Positions 48,833 to 59,829 of a DNA stretch of 64,000 bases are shown piece after piece (positions within the stretch are counted from its first letter, which is position 1; each line of letters begins with the position of its first letter). This stretch comes from Stereum hirsutum FP-91666 SS1 (taxonomy: Eukaryota > Basidiomycota > Agaricomycetes > Russulales > Stereaceae). The position numbers were made by a program, and so were the translations under genes. The notes under the pieces were generated by a model that saw nothing but the letters and a program-made list of their open reading frames with translations, did not search any database and had not been told where the DNA came from. The DNA lies in the NCBI RefSeq assembly GCF_000264905.1, contig NW_006763138.1:186001-250000 (forward strand), given 5' to 3'.

Positions 48833-50052
48833 ATGCTTGCTTCACTCAGGCTATCCACAAAGGCGACATTGCTGCATCCAAAATTTGCATCTCCCCATGT
48901 ACGACGCGTAGTCAGCACGGCCGCCTCGCCGACCGTTGGTGGAACCGGCGACCCATTCACGTATTGCGAGGACTTCGTGCGCAAACACGATTACGACTCT
49001 TTCATCGTCTCGCAGTCATGGCCGAGAGAGAAGCGGAAGGGTTATTTTGCTTTGAAGGCTTTCGCAGTGCGTCCGATACCCATGACTTTCGCTTCCGTAC
49101 CTTGCTGACATACCCCGCTCAGGACGAGCTCGCGATGGTGCAAGACTCTGTCTCGAATCCTATGATTGGGAAGATGAGGATGCAGTTCTGGAGGGATGCA
49201 GTGAAGGCCATGTCAGATGTGCGCACGTTTTGAAAAAACTAGGCTCCGGATGTTCGTAACTTTCCGTCGTAGGGCAGACCGCCACATCATCCAATCGCGT
49301 TGGCGTTATATGAGACGGCGCGGACATCTAATCTTGCATCGTATCATTTGAAGAGAATAGTAGACGCTCGGGTACGTCTGCTATGAATACGATCTGAAAA
49401 GGTTTCGCTGACAGAATGCTCGAACCAGGACGCTGAACTCGATGCACCGGCTCATTTGACGATGGATACACTTACAGCACACGCCGAGTCCACTTCCTCG
49501 ACCCTTTTCTACCTGCTCCTGTCGCACCTCGGCCTATCCTCAGAAACCTACTCACATGCTGCTTCTCACCTGGGTGTGGCACAATCGCTGACAACCCTTC
49601 TCCGCGCATTCCCCTACCACGTCTCCAAAAACCGAATGGTCATCCCGGCAGAAATCACAGCAAGGCACCGCGTCAACCAGGAGGAAGTGTTTCGAAAGGG
49701 CCCAGCAGCCGAAGGGATCGACAGTGCGGTGTTCGAGTTCGCGACAGCGGCGAACGACCACTTGATCACGGCTCGCGAGATGTTCAAGGAGATGGAAGGA
49801 AAGGTGCCACGGGTGGCGATGCCTGTGTTCGCCGGCGGGGTGCGTCTCTTTGATTTTTTTTTTTGCGAGATCGGAGTGATGCGCGTCCTCGGTGGTGATC
49901 ATTTTTCTGATTGGGCTGGACAGATTCCGGTGGCATCGTTCCTGGAGCGTCTGGAGAAGGCGAATTTTGATGCATTCCACCCGGGACTGCGGGTGCGCGA
50001 CTGGAGGCTTCCGTGGCGAGTGTGGCGTAGTTATTATAAGTGTACGTTTTGA
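48833..50052 (+). CDS. NDUFAF6-like squalene/phytoene-synthase-fold protein
   Basis: Mitochondrial complex I assembly factor of the squalene/phytoene synthase fold. Presequence MLASLRLSTKATLLHPKF, then FTYCEDFVRKHDYDSFIVS, RKGYFALKAFADELAMVQDS, GKMRMQFWRDAVKAM, PPHHPIALALYET, ASYHLKRIVDAR, TMDTLTAHAESTSSTLFYLL, GVAQSLTTLLRAFPYH, MVIPAEITARH. The Asp-rich motifs of true synthases are absent or degenerate, as in NDUFAF6. Five exons with phase-consistent introns. The C-terminus ends LPWRVWRSYYKCTF. About 330 aa. Confidence 0.88.
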
Positions 50053-50417
50053 GCAACACTGAAGACACTTTGTTTCCTTTTCCTTTGACTGGGTACCCCC
50101 TTGAAGGCAGTTCCTTTGACTAGTACCCCTTCAGGCTCTTGAGTGGATGTGGAGAAGAAGCGGCAAGTGGCAGGAAGTGGCAGCGCACGCGAGCGACGGT
50201 CGGAAGCGGATCTGAATCGGGCGTGGCTTCGTGACGCGCGAGGGGTTTATATACCTGGCCGGTTGCCCAGCCGCCGCCCTTCATCTTCACGCTTGTCCCT
50301 CGCTCTCCACCGCCCTCGACCGTCCCGCCGTCGTCGCCGTCGTCGTTATCGTACAAAGCTTCTTTTTAAAACGGCCGTTGTAGCATACAAGTCTCTTTTA
50401 ACGACATCTGCGGCCTC
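50053..50417. other. Intergenic, promoter of F-box-like gene
   Basis: 365 bases with a purine-rich then pyrimidine-rich switch. The pyrimidine-rich part near 50280-50350 is probably the leader of the next gene. No coding exon is supported. Confidence 0.4.
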
Positions 50418-53400
50418 ATGGACCGCCTATGTGGTCCGTGCCTCACCCCCGCTCTTCCTCTCCCAGCGCTCCCTTTGACCTCTTTCATATTTTCTTTCAG
50501 ACGACATTATTCAGCTCATATTTAATGAACTCGACCATCCTGCGTGCTTCGCCGTCACCTCTAAACGCTACTTCCAGCTCTCCAAAGACCCATACGTCCG
50601 CGCGCATTACTTCCTCTCTCGCTATGGGAAAATTCAGGCGTTCTTCTGGGCTTTGGGTCGAGGGAAACTGCTGAACGAGAGGGTCATCGACGTGCGTTTT
50701 TTTTTACTGTTCTGTCATGCCATCGTTCTCATCTGTGTCGCCCACAAATCGACGATGCAGATACTCCTATCCAGCGGCGCCCACCTCTCCCGCTACCTTG
50801 TTCAGTGTGCCACGCACCATTACTTCCGCACGGCTGTCTCCTTCGTGAAAACACGATGGGTGCGCACGAACTCTCTTCCAACCTTCGCCCACTTCCTCAA
50901 GGTCGCCGCCGAACGATTAGGCGACGTCCCGATCTCAAAGGGCGCTATGGACGATGGCGCTATTTTTGCGGCTTTCATTCACGAAAGCAGGTTGCCCATC
51001 AATCTGAGACCTACGAAGTGGGAGACCGTTATGGAGATATTTGAGAAGTATAAGGTGCGTGTATGCGTTTGTGTTTGTGTTCTCATGCTCACACTCATTC
51101 CGACTTGCGCTGCCGTAGTTTATCCCTTTCAGTCCGAAGGTGAGTCGTTATATGCGACTGCATATGTGTTGCTGTCCTTATACTCGATTACAGGACCCTC
51201 TCATGGCCCAATTCCCCCTCGCACTTTCTATTGAGCCTCGATTGCTTCCACCGGCCGTGGCAAACGGCTTTCACATGGACGACAAAGTACGCATATATTC
51301 AGACCCTCGGCTTCTTGACCATCTCTGACTAGGCATCCAGTATCGAGACTTCATCTTCCGCAAGATGTTCGAGAAGAATTCTAGTGGGCAGAACAGGGTG
51401 GAGGACATCCTCCACAATGTCAGACAACTATGCCTTCTGGACTCATCGTGCGAACTGTTCATTCTCTCATCTATTGGTCATGTGTTCATAATGTCGGAAT
51501 CCCTATAGCATGTTCATCAGTCGTACTGTGGCAGCGGAGGTCTGTATGGAGGGGCAGAGCAACGAGCCTGCATACAAGGCATTGAAGAGTTTGGATCGCA
51601 AGGGTGATTTACGGTTTGAACTATCGTATGTGAAGAGTTTCTGGTTCATTGGGTGTATTTGCTTACGTTGTTCGTTATTAGGATTGTTGTAGAGGAGCTC
51701 ATCAAGGCACGTCACACCATGGTTCAGTCACAGGTCTTCGTCGAATACTAACGTCACTTCCCACAGCTCTTCGCTAACACTCGCTCAGTAACTACCACTT
51801 CCACCGGAAACGCCCTTCGTCATCTCTTCGTCGACTTTCCTAGCAAGGATCCAACAGTTCGCGTCGTCATGATCCTGACAGCACTCTTCTCTGCTCGGAC
51901 CGATCTCTCTCAGGCGCAACTACATAACCTGTTCACGAGCTATAAGCTCGCCCCGCTATGTAAGCGCGATGTGCTCAACGTGCTGCTCAACCCGTTCGTA
52001 GAGCAGTTCTGGTCACTGTACAAGTATGCGCAACTTCATGTCGAGGATCTGGATTCGCCTTCCGAGCTACTGGAAGAGGTTATCGAGAAGTCCCTGGCCA
52101 TCACTTGTAAGGTTCGTGGGATTGTGCTGTCATTCTCCGTCCTCGGCGCAGTTTCACCTATAAATGTGTACACTTTATTTGACAGGGTAATCTGTTGGCG
52201 GATATTCTGAAGAAACGGCCACAGGCGGAAAAGATCATCGCCAATGCGGTCATGAAGCACTATTCGGTGGTACTGGATAGTCTGCCGGAACGAGACAGTG
52301 ACGAGAAGCCGTTTGTTGCGCCTCTTTGCCGTGACGTAGTCGCATCCATTAGGCCGGTAGACTCGTCGGTGCCACCGCCGGCTGAACAGGACGGCGAGGA
52401 GGACGAAGAGGAAGAAGACCAGTTAATGGATGAGGATGAGGAAGGTCAAGTCCCAGAGGACGGCGAGCTTCAGGTATCCCTTCCGGCAGCACAGACCGCC
52501 GATAATGGTCTGGTGTGTATATCAAAAATCACTTGTCACATGTTGAAAATGTCGTGCTCATCGTCCTCTTTCCATTTACAGGGTCATATCGGCCAGGATA
52601 CGCTTTCGCATATGATTCGTCTGGACGAGATGGTTATTCCTCGTCGGCGGCGTTATTCCTTCCACTACCATAATCATAACTTTTATGACTATACCTCCAG
52701 GCTTCGGTATCCCGCAGGTATGCTTGTATCACACTCCTCGACTGAGTCGGTCGTTAAGACTCTGTATCAGATTACGTTCCGGTCGGGCGCTGGATCCGTA
52801 CTCATTTTGGTCCTCGTCATCCTGTTACGACGGTATTCATGATGAACGCTGTCATTAACGATAATTATTCGGTGCGTCTAGATATAATCTTCACATAGTG
52901 CATCTAATAACGTCTTGTCACAACACCTAGATCCTGACGCACTACCTACATGATACTGAACGAGTCGCTTCCTCTGTCCCGGTGACTCTGAAACACTTCC
53001 AGCTCCTCGCCCGCCTTGGTCGTCCTCCCGTGAGTGCTTAAATGCCTGACTTGAGGACCTACAACCGCTCATTTGAACATATGTAGAGCTTCTTGCTCTT
53101 CCAAGCCATCCGCACAGGTGCCCAGTTCTATGCCAGTGAAGACGATTTCTTGCCTTCCGATGTTAAAGTCAAGAAAGAAACCACCCCGAGCACTGACATC
53201 GTAACCTCCGCTTCTACACCCATCGCTTCCTCCTCTTCTGCGTCCTCTCGTACTCCGAGCAAACGACCGCGCAGACCGCGTCGTTCAGCAGCCTCGGCCG
53301 TCAAGTCGTATGTCGTTCCGGACTCGGACGACGAGGCGATCGCGGAAGAGCAAGTGGGTGAGAACGTCGAGACGTCTGGGTCGCACCCTGGTAATAAGAA

Positions 53401-53800
53401 ACGGGTGGTGGAGACGAGCTTGCAGAAGTGGATCAGGCATTTGACGGCGTTGCAGAAGGGGGAGATTAAGAAGTATAATGAGGAGAAGAAGCAGATACAT
53501 AAGCTGGCGGCGCCGGGTCCTAAGTTGCGTGTACCCAAGGTTCGTGATATTTCTCTCATTTCGTTCCGGCGCTTTTGTGTGCTAATTGACGGTTCTTGTA
53601 ACGTGATGAATATGAAGAGCGAGTTTTTGAAGTCGCTGTCGTCGGGCCTGAGAGATTTGCGTCATACGGAGGCTGCGACACGGTCGGAGCTCCAGGGTAG
53701 CGAGTCGAATGAGCACGATCTCAGCGATGACGATGATGAGGAGTATCAGTCTCGTGCTCGACCGGCCAAGAGGAGGAAGGTCACTCATCATGGGGACTGA
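50418..53800 (+). CDS. Large F-box-like protein with acidic and basic C-terminal regions
   Basis: The short first exon (MDRLC) joins through a 66-nt intron to DDIIQLIFNELDHPACFAVT and SKRYFQLSKDPYVRAHYFL, an F-box-like motif. A long helical region follows, lacking a domain I can name (HFLKVAAERLGDVPISKGAM, RDFIFRKMFEKNSSGQNRVE, HLFVDFPSKDPTVRVVMILT). Then come an acidic stretch (EEDEEEEDQLMDEDEEGQ, about 52390-52460) and RWIRTHFGPRHPVTTVFMMN. The C-terminus is Ser/Arg/Lys-rich with likely nuclear signals (SKRPRRPRRSA, RPAKRRKVTHH). About a dozen introns, one flanking a 21-nt exon (51119-51139). F-box proteins usually recruit substrates to SCF ubiquitin ligases. Here that is inference. Confidence 0.75.
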
Positions 53801-54944
53801 TCGAGGATCGGAGACCTTTATTCCCCCTTTTTCCCTTTCTGCATGTTATACTCGTGCCTTCCAGATTCGTCTGCATTGACCATTGACCATTCATTGTTCG
53901 CACTTCCCCTGCATCGCCATCACCATCATCTCAATGGACTGAAAGATTCAACACGACCCCCCACCCCCATTTTTTTTATTTGCACGTACGAGCCAGTCCC
54001 AGAGCTATGTGAACTTCCGATTCTCAATTCCCGATCGTTGTACCCTGCCTTTATTCATTCGTCGTAATGCCTTTTTTATTTATTCGATTCGATGATTCTC
54101 GATTCTTTGTTGTTTTTCGAATTCAGCGTGGACGCACGGCGTTCTTCCCTGGTGTATCCTGATTCCTTGTCGTTGTTCTGCATTTGTCCTTGCCCGGTTC
54201 TGTGTTTCTTTTTTTTCTCGTTTCTCTGCCTGCCCTCCTTCCTCGACTGCGTCAGTGTTCGTTGCCTTGCCCATTGTTCCACCATTCATTCATACATCAT
54301 TGTTATCAGCATTTCCCCCTCCTCTCCCCTCTTCTCTCCCCACTCCTGTCCTCCCCTTTCCCCTCCCCTCTCTCCTCCCCTTTTCCCTCCACTCTCTCCT
54401 CCCCACTCTCTCGTCCCCACACTCCTCCTCTTCCCCTGTCCCCTGCATCGGTTCTCGGATATAGATTCCCTCGTGATTATCCCTCTATCATACGTGTACC
54501 CTTTTTTTCTTCTGATTCAATGCCTCGCCTCATCGGAGCGTATACAAACCCTTTACTTAGTGAATAACTTACGTAGTTGGCTGGCTCTGTTTTCTTTTTC
54601 TTCTAATGGGTTAGTTAATAATGCATTATGCAGTAGTGATGCCGGGAGTGTTTAACACTGCCGTTGTGGAATGTGATATGTACGAGAGTACGAGAGCCAC
54701 AGTTTGGTTCGAAGAAGTGCCACCGCGGATGTTGCCGGCTGAGCGCTAAGGAACGAGCGCAAGGGCAGGAGCAGGCCATGGGCTTTGTTCCTGCTCGACA
54801 TCGACGACTTTGATACTCTAGGTAGGTACACAATATCAAACATAGCTACAGCCCTCATAATTTTACAATCTTGATCAGTATGGCTCGACTGAAGTACTCA
54901 CTGACAGATCTTACCCTAGCCCAGCGAAAACATTCGCAGGATCA
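53801..54944. other. Intergenic with pyrimidine tract and first copy of duplicated promoter
   Basis: More than 1.1 kb without a supported gene. It contains a 133-bp nearly pure pyrimidine tract (54312-54444). From about 54714 onward it has sequence repeated upstream of the second F-box paralogue 1980 bases downstream. Confidence 0.55.
54312..54444 (+). repeat. Low-complexity polypyrimidine tract
   Basis: C and T make up almost the whole 133 bases, with motifs like CTCTCCTCCCC repeated irregularly. Such tracts can form H-DNA or mark promoters. The frames across it are artefacts. Confidence 0.8.
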
Positions 54945-56312
54945 ATGGAGGTTCAACTCGAACAAAGCGAATTCAATCTCACTCTTCCCAACGAACTGTG
55001 GATCCGCATACTCCGCTTCGCTACGTTTGTTTGCGGCAGCCTAGATGTGGACCATGATGATCCCTTTGACCACGATGCCAACCTGTGGAATACTGCCATC
55101 GAACCCCGAGTCGACACTATCTTCCCCGAGATCAGGCGCTCGAATGCCCGCAAGCTTCGGTTCATGCTTGTTTGCAGGTTGTGGCACGATATAGTGCAGC
55201 CTTTCCTCTACGAGACGCTCTACATCGCGCGCGACGAGGACTGTGCCATATTGGCTCCCACTCTAATTGCTTCAGAATCTGGTAATGTTCCCGACAAACG
55301 GCCGTTGGGCGTATGGACACGGCGACTAGACTTGTCATTTCCCTGCTTCGATGCTCAGGACGTCGCGAAGTTCGCCCCCATCCTCTCCTGCTTGCCCAAT
55401 CTCGATATTTTAACGATCCATTTCACCCAAGATCGCGGACCAGGATTTTGCCTCTGCGCGGAATTATGGGAGCTACTTACCCTCACCTGCGGCAAGTCAT
55501 TGCTGCGCTTGAATTCCAACAACCCAGACTCCGATCCTTGGTTGACGGCAGCTTCTGTCCTCTCCGCAAAGATTGCATTTTCCCAGACAGCCAACCGTCT
55601 GAGGACAGTGAACCAAGGTCTATGCTTTACAACCAATGGAGGCTGTGTGTTTTGTTTGCACGGTCTTCCTCAACTGTTGTCGTGTCTAACCCCTTTCGAG
55701 TTCCCCGATCCGTGCTCTTGCCCAAAAGACCCTAGTATTCCTCCTTACCCAGCCCTCACCACCGCTTTTATAAACAGACTCACTGGAACAGCAAAGTCCA
55801 ATGTGCTCGACCTATTAGCTGTACAAGGTCCTATTTTGACCACACTCGTTTTGCCACATATTCAGCCGTCGAGATATGCCATGCTTCTAGATTGTATTGG
55901 GCGAAATACCCCAAATCTTACTCGCATCATTGTTGGGATATACTGGAGAGAAGATTACTCCAACGATGCGGAAACCGCTCGTCACTTCGCTCATCACATC
56001 CCCGCCACCCTCACCCACCTCGGCATCATCCTCAGCAATGATAATGATATAGCCTATGGTCTTCGCTGTCTCACCCCAGAGGATATGATTTGCTGGCTCG
56101 CCAGTTCTGAATTAGAGAAACGTCCTGCGCCCCTTGAGCTCAAACTTGTACGCTTCTTCGATCCGGAGCGCTTCCCGCTCTCACCGCCCAGAGATCGGAC
56201 ACCAGACCTTGTAGAGGCCGACTCACGGTTTGGTGTCGCCCTTCAGTACCTGGAGAAACATGGCATTCGCGTAGAAGGGTTTGATGGACAGGAGATCAAG
56301 TGTGCTGATTGA
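54945..56312 (+). CDS. F-box-like protein, tandem paralogue 1
   Basis: Single exon, 455 aa. The N-terminal F-box-like segment is FNLTLPNELWIRILRFATFV, then ARKLRFMLVCRLWHDIVQPF. The rest resembles degenerate LRR-type target-binding regions (CLPNLDILTIHF, LLAVQGPILTTLVLPHIQ, LTHLGIILSNDNDIAYGL), ending EKHGIRVEGFDGQEIKCAD. Two more copies follow in the same orientation. The intact frame and purely synonymous-looking differences between copies argue that it is functional. An upstream ATG (54880) in another frame is conserved in all three copies at exactly 65 nt before the main ATG. Confidence 0.85.
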   Translation: MEVQLEQSEFNLTLPNELWIRILRFATFVCGSLDVDHDDPFDHDANLWNTAIEPRVDTIFPEIRRSNARKLRFMLVCRLWHDIVQPFLYETLYIARDEDCAILAPTLIASESGNVPDKRPLGVWTRRLDLSFPCFDAQDVAKFAPILSCLPNLDILTIHFTQDRGPGFCLCAELWELLTLTCGKSLLRLNSNNPDSDPWLTAASVLSAKIAFSQTANRLRTVNQGLCFTTNGGCVFCLHGLPQLLSCLTPFEFPDPCSCPKDPSIPPYPALTTAFINRLTGTAKSNVLDLLAVQGPILTTLVLPHIQPSRYAMLLDCIGRNTPNLTRIIVGIYWREDYSNDAETARHFAHHIPATLTHLGIILSNDNDIAYGLRCLTPEDMICWLASSELEKRPAPLELKLVRFFDPERFPLSPPRDRTPDLVEADSRFGVALQYLEKHGIRVEGFDGQEIKCAD

Positions 56313-56924
56313 CTGGACTTTTGGTGAGTGGGTGAGTCAAGTCGCTCTCTCGTGAGAGAGATGCTGACCATCCCCCAGACAGCAACTATCACCAGCGTAT
56401 ATTACGGTCGTCTGTGTTTGCCTTGGAGGCATTCTGTGCCTTGGAATATCGGTCGCTTTTATTGGGCTTGGTGACTGTACAGTTCAGAGCATCATGGCAG
56501 ACGGCGGTCGAAGGTGTTTGGGTTACTAGATCGTCATGATTCCGTTTTCATGTGTGTGCGTTTATGCGAGTTGTACTTTATCCGGTCAAGAACCAGCGTA
56601 TATACGATTGTTATGGCTGGCTACCAGATCATTAGGATGTGGGTACCGTAGTAGTTATGATATTAATGAGAGCCAAATTCTGCCACATTTGAGTTCAAAT
56701 AAGTGCCACGCGGGTGTTGCCGGCCGGGCGTTGAGAAGGTCAAGAGCGTTGGTTACGAAGTTAGGGGTTCCTGCTCGACGTCGACGACTTTGATACTCTA
56801 GGTAGGTACACAATAACAAACGTAGCCATGACTCTCATAATTTTGCGATCTTGACCATCATGGTTCGACTGAAGTACTCACTGACGGATCTTACCCTAGC
56901 CCAGCGAAAATATTCGCAGGCTCA
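56313..56924. other. Intergenic spacer with second copy of duplicated promoter
   Basis: 612-base spacer. From about 56700 it repeats the sequence found from 54714, including CTCGACGTCGACGACTTTGA and the region up to the ATG. The upstream ATG is at 56860. No gene of its own. Confidence 0.55.
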
Positions 56925-58150
56925 ATGGAGGTTCAACTCGAACAAAGCGAATTCAATCTCACCCTTCCCAACGAACTGTGGGTCCGCATACTCCGTTTTG
57001 CTACATTTGTCTGCGGCAGCCTAGACGTCGACCACGACGATCCCTTTGACCACAATGCCAACCTGTGGAATACTGCCATCGAACCCCGAGTCGACGCTAT
57101 CTTCCCCGAGATCAGGCGCTCGAATGCGCGCAAGCTTCGGTTCATGCTTGTTTGCAGGTTGTGGCACGATATATTGCAGCCTTTCCTCTACGAGACGCTC
57201 TACATCGCGCGCGATGAGGACTGTGCCACATTGGCCCACACGCTGAAGAGCGCCAAAATTGCTTCAGAATCTAGTGATGATCCCGACAAACGGCCTTCGG
57301 GAGCAAGGACACGGCGACTGGACTTGTCAATGCCCCGCTTCACTGACCAGGACATCGCTAATCTCGCCCCCATCCTCGCCTGTTTACCCAATCTCGAGAT
57401 TTTGACGATCCATTTTTCCCAGAAGTTCAGCACGGAGCACCGCTTCTGTGCGGAATTCTGGGAGCTGCTTACCCTCACCTGCGGCAAGTCATTGTTGCGA
57501 TTGAATTCCAACAGCCTAGAATTCTTTCCTTGGTTGACGGAAAGTGATGTCGGCTCCGCACAGGTTGGATTTTCCCAGACAACCAACCGTCTGAGGACAG
57601 TGACCCAAGGTCTATGCTTTACTACCGAGAGAGGCTGTGTGTTTTGTTCGCACAGTCTTCGCCGACTGGCGTCGTGCCTAACTATTCCCACCTTACCCAC
57701 CCACTGCTCTTGCCCGAAAGACCGTAGCAGTCCTCCTTACCCTGCCCTCACCACCGCTTGTATAAATGCTTTCACTTCACGCGGAAAGCCCATCATGATC
57801 GACCTCTTAGCTGTACAAGGTGCTACTTTGACCACACTCGTTTTGCCATATATCCATGCATCGAGGCATCCCACGCTCCTAGATGGTATGGGGCTGGAAA
57901 ATTGCCCAAATCTTACTCGTGCCATCGTTGGAATACACTGGGCAAAAGATCACAACGAACATTCATATGCGGAGGACGCTCGTCGCTTCGCTCGCCACTT
58001 TGCTCATAACATCCCCCCCCACCCTCACCCACCTCGGCATCATCCTCAGCAATCACAGTAATGATATAGCCTATAGTCTTCGCAGGACGAAGCGGCTCAC
58101 CCCAGAGGACATGATTTGCTGGCTCGCCAGTTCTGAATTAGAGAAACGTC
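56925..58150 (+). CDS. F-box-like protein, tandem paralogue 2 (frameshifted, 3' end lost in gap)
   Basis: Same opening as paralogue 1 (FNLTLPNELWVRILRFATFV). The frame breaks at an eight-C run (58013-58020), where paralogue 3 has seven C, so the open frame ends at 58061. The correct continuation (LTHLGIILSNHSNDIAYSL) is present in the next frame and runs into the N gap at 58151. About 189 nt of coding sequence are missing compared with paralogue 3. From 57605 on it is identical to paralogue 3 except for the extra C, whereas its first 680 bases resemble paralogue 1 more. A homopolymer error or a true young pseudogene are both possible. Confidence 0.7.
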
Positions 58151-58318
58151 NNNNNNNNNNNNNNNNNNNNNNNNNNNNNNNNNNNNNNNNNNNNNNNNNN
58201 NNNNNNNNNNNNNNNNNNNNNNNNNNNNNNNNNNNNNNNNNNNNNNNNNNNNNNNNNNNNNNNNNNNNNNNNNNNNNNNNNNNNNNNNNNNNNNNNNNNN
58301 NNNNNNNNNNNNNNNNNN
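58151..58318. other. Assembly gap (168 N)
   Basis: Run of 168 N inside the F-box tandem array, covering the end of paralogue 2, its 3' flank and the distal promoter of paralogue 3. The equivalent interval between paralogues 1 and 2 is about 695 bases, so the gap length is probably an underestimate. Confidence 0.95.
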
Positions 58319-58422
58319 ACATAGCTACAACCATATACTTTTAAGATCTTGGCTAGTATGGCCCGACTGAAGTATTCACTGACGAATCATACCCCAGCCC
58401 AGCGAAACCATTCGCAGGATCA

Positions 58423-59829
58423 ATGGACGTCCACCGAGTCGAACGCAGGGAATTCAACCTCACTCTCCCCAACGAACTGTGGATCCGCATACTCCGCCTT
58501 GCTACATTTGTTTGCGGCAGCCTAGACGTCGACCACGACGATCCCTTTGACCACGATGCTAACTTGTGGAATACTGCTATCGAAGAGCGAGTCGACACTA
58601 TCTTCCCCGAGATCAGGCGCTCGAATGCGCGCAAGCTACGGTTCATGCTTGTTTGCAGACTGTGGCACGATATCGTGCAGCCTTTTCTCTACGAGACACT
58701 TCACATCGCGCGTGACAAGGACTGTGCCACATTGGCTCACACGCTGAAGAGCTCCATAATCGCTTCAGAATCTAGCGATGTTCCCCACAAACAGTCGTTG
58801 GGAGTGTGGACACGACGACTAGACTTATCGATGCCCCGCTTCGCTGCCCAGGATGTCGCGAAGTTCGCCCCCATCCTCGCTTGTTTGCCTAATCTCGAGA
58901 TTTTGACGATCAATCAAAACCAACCGAGAACTCGCCTCTGTGCAGAATTATGGGAGCTGCTCACCCTCACCTGCGGCAAGTCATTGTTGCGATTGAATTC
59001 CAACAACCCAGAATTCTTTCGTTGGCATGCGGAAAGTGATCGCGGCTCGGCACAGGTCGGATTTTCCCAGACAGCCAACCGTCTGAGGACAGTGAACCAA
59101 GGTCTATGCTTTACTACCGAGAGAGGCTGTGTGTTTTGTTCGCACAGTCTTCGCCGACTGGCGTCGTGCCTAACTATTCCCACCTTACCCACCCACTGCT
59201 CTTGCCCGAAAGACCGTAGCAGTCCTCCTTACCCTGCCCTCACCACCGCTTGTATAAATGCTTTCACTTCACGCGGAAAGCCCATCATGATCGACCTCTT
59301 AGCTGTACAAGGTGCTACTTTGACCACACTCGTTTTGCCATATATCCATGCATCGAGGCATCCCACGCTCCTAGATGGTATGGGGCTGGAAAATTGCCCA
59401 AATCTTACTCGTGCCATCGTTGGAATACACTGGGCAAAAGATCACAACGAACATTCATATGCGGAGGACGCTCGTCGCTTCGCTCGCCACTTTGCTCATA
59501 ACATCCCCCCCACCCTCACCCACCTCGGCATCATCCTCAGCAATCACAGTAATGATATAGCCTATAGTCTTCGCAGGACGAAGCGGCTCACCCCAGAGGA
59601 CATGATTTGCTGGCTCGCCAGTTCTGAATTAGAGAAACGTCCTGCGCCCCTTGGGCTCAAACTTGTACGCTTCTTTGATCCGGAGAGCTTCCCGCTCTCA
59701 CCGCACAGACATCGGACACCAGACCTTGAAAAGGCCGACTCACGGTTTGGTGTCGCCCTCCAGTACCTGGAGAAACACGGCATTCGCGTAGAAGGGTTTG
59801 ATGGACAAGAAATCAAGTGTATTGATTAA
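58423..59829 (+). CDS. F-box-like protein, tandem paralogue 3
   Basis: Single exon, 468 aa. It starts MDVHRVERREFNLTLPNELW, diverged from the other copies in the first ten residues. The F-box-like core (ILRLATFVCGS, LRFMLVCRLWHDIVQPF) and the C-terminal region (LTPEDMICWLASSELEKRPA, EKHGIRVEGFDGQEIKCID) are conserved. It is intact through the seven-C run at about 59505-59511. Its second half is identical to the sequenced part of paralogue 2. A member of a lineage-specific F-box-like family with probable SCF adaptor function, which is inferred. Confidence 0.85.
   Translation: MDVHRVERREFNLTLPNELWIRILRLATFVCGSLDVDHDDPFDHDANLWNTAIEERVDTIFPEIRRSNARKLRFMLVCRLWHDIVQPFLYETLHIARDKDCATLAHTLKSSIIASESSDVPHKQSLGVWTRRLDLSMPRFAAQDVAKFAPILACLPNLEILTINQNQPRTRLCAELWELLTLTCGKSLLRLNSNNPEFFRWHAESDRGSAQVGFSQTANRLRTVNQGLCFTTERGCVFCSHSLRRLASCLTIPTLPTHCSCPKDRSSPPYPALTTACINAFTSRGKPIMIDLLAVQGATLTTLVLPYIHASRHPTLLDGMGLENCPNLTRAIVGIHWAKDHNEHSYAEDARRFARHFAHNIPPTLTHLGIILSNHSNDIAYSLRRTKRLTPEDMICWLASSELEKRPAPLGLKLVRFFDPESFPLSPHRHRTPDLEKADSRFGVALQYLEKHGIRVEGFDGQEIKCID

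Noticed and set aside
54076..54567. Several long frames around the polypyrimidine tract
   Set aside because: Frames arise from CT-rich low complexity (Ser/Pro/Leu/Phe only) and occur in all three plus frames at once.
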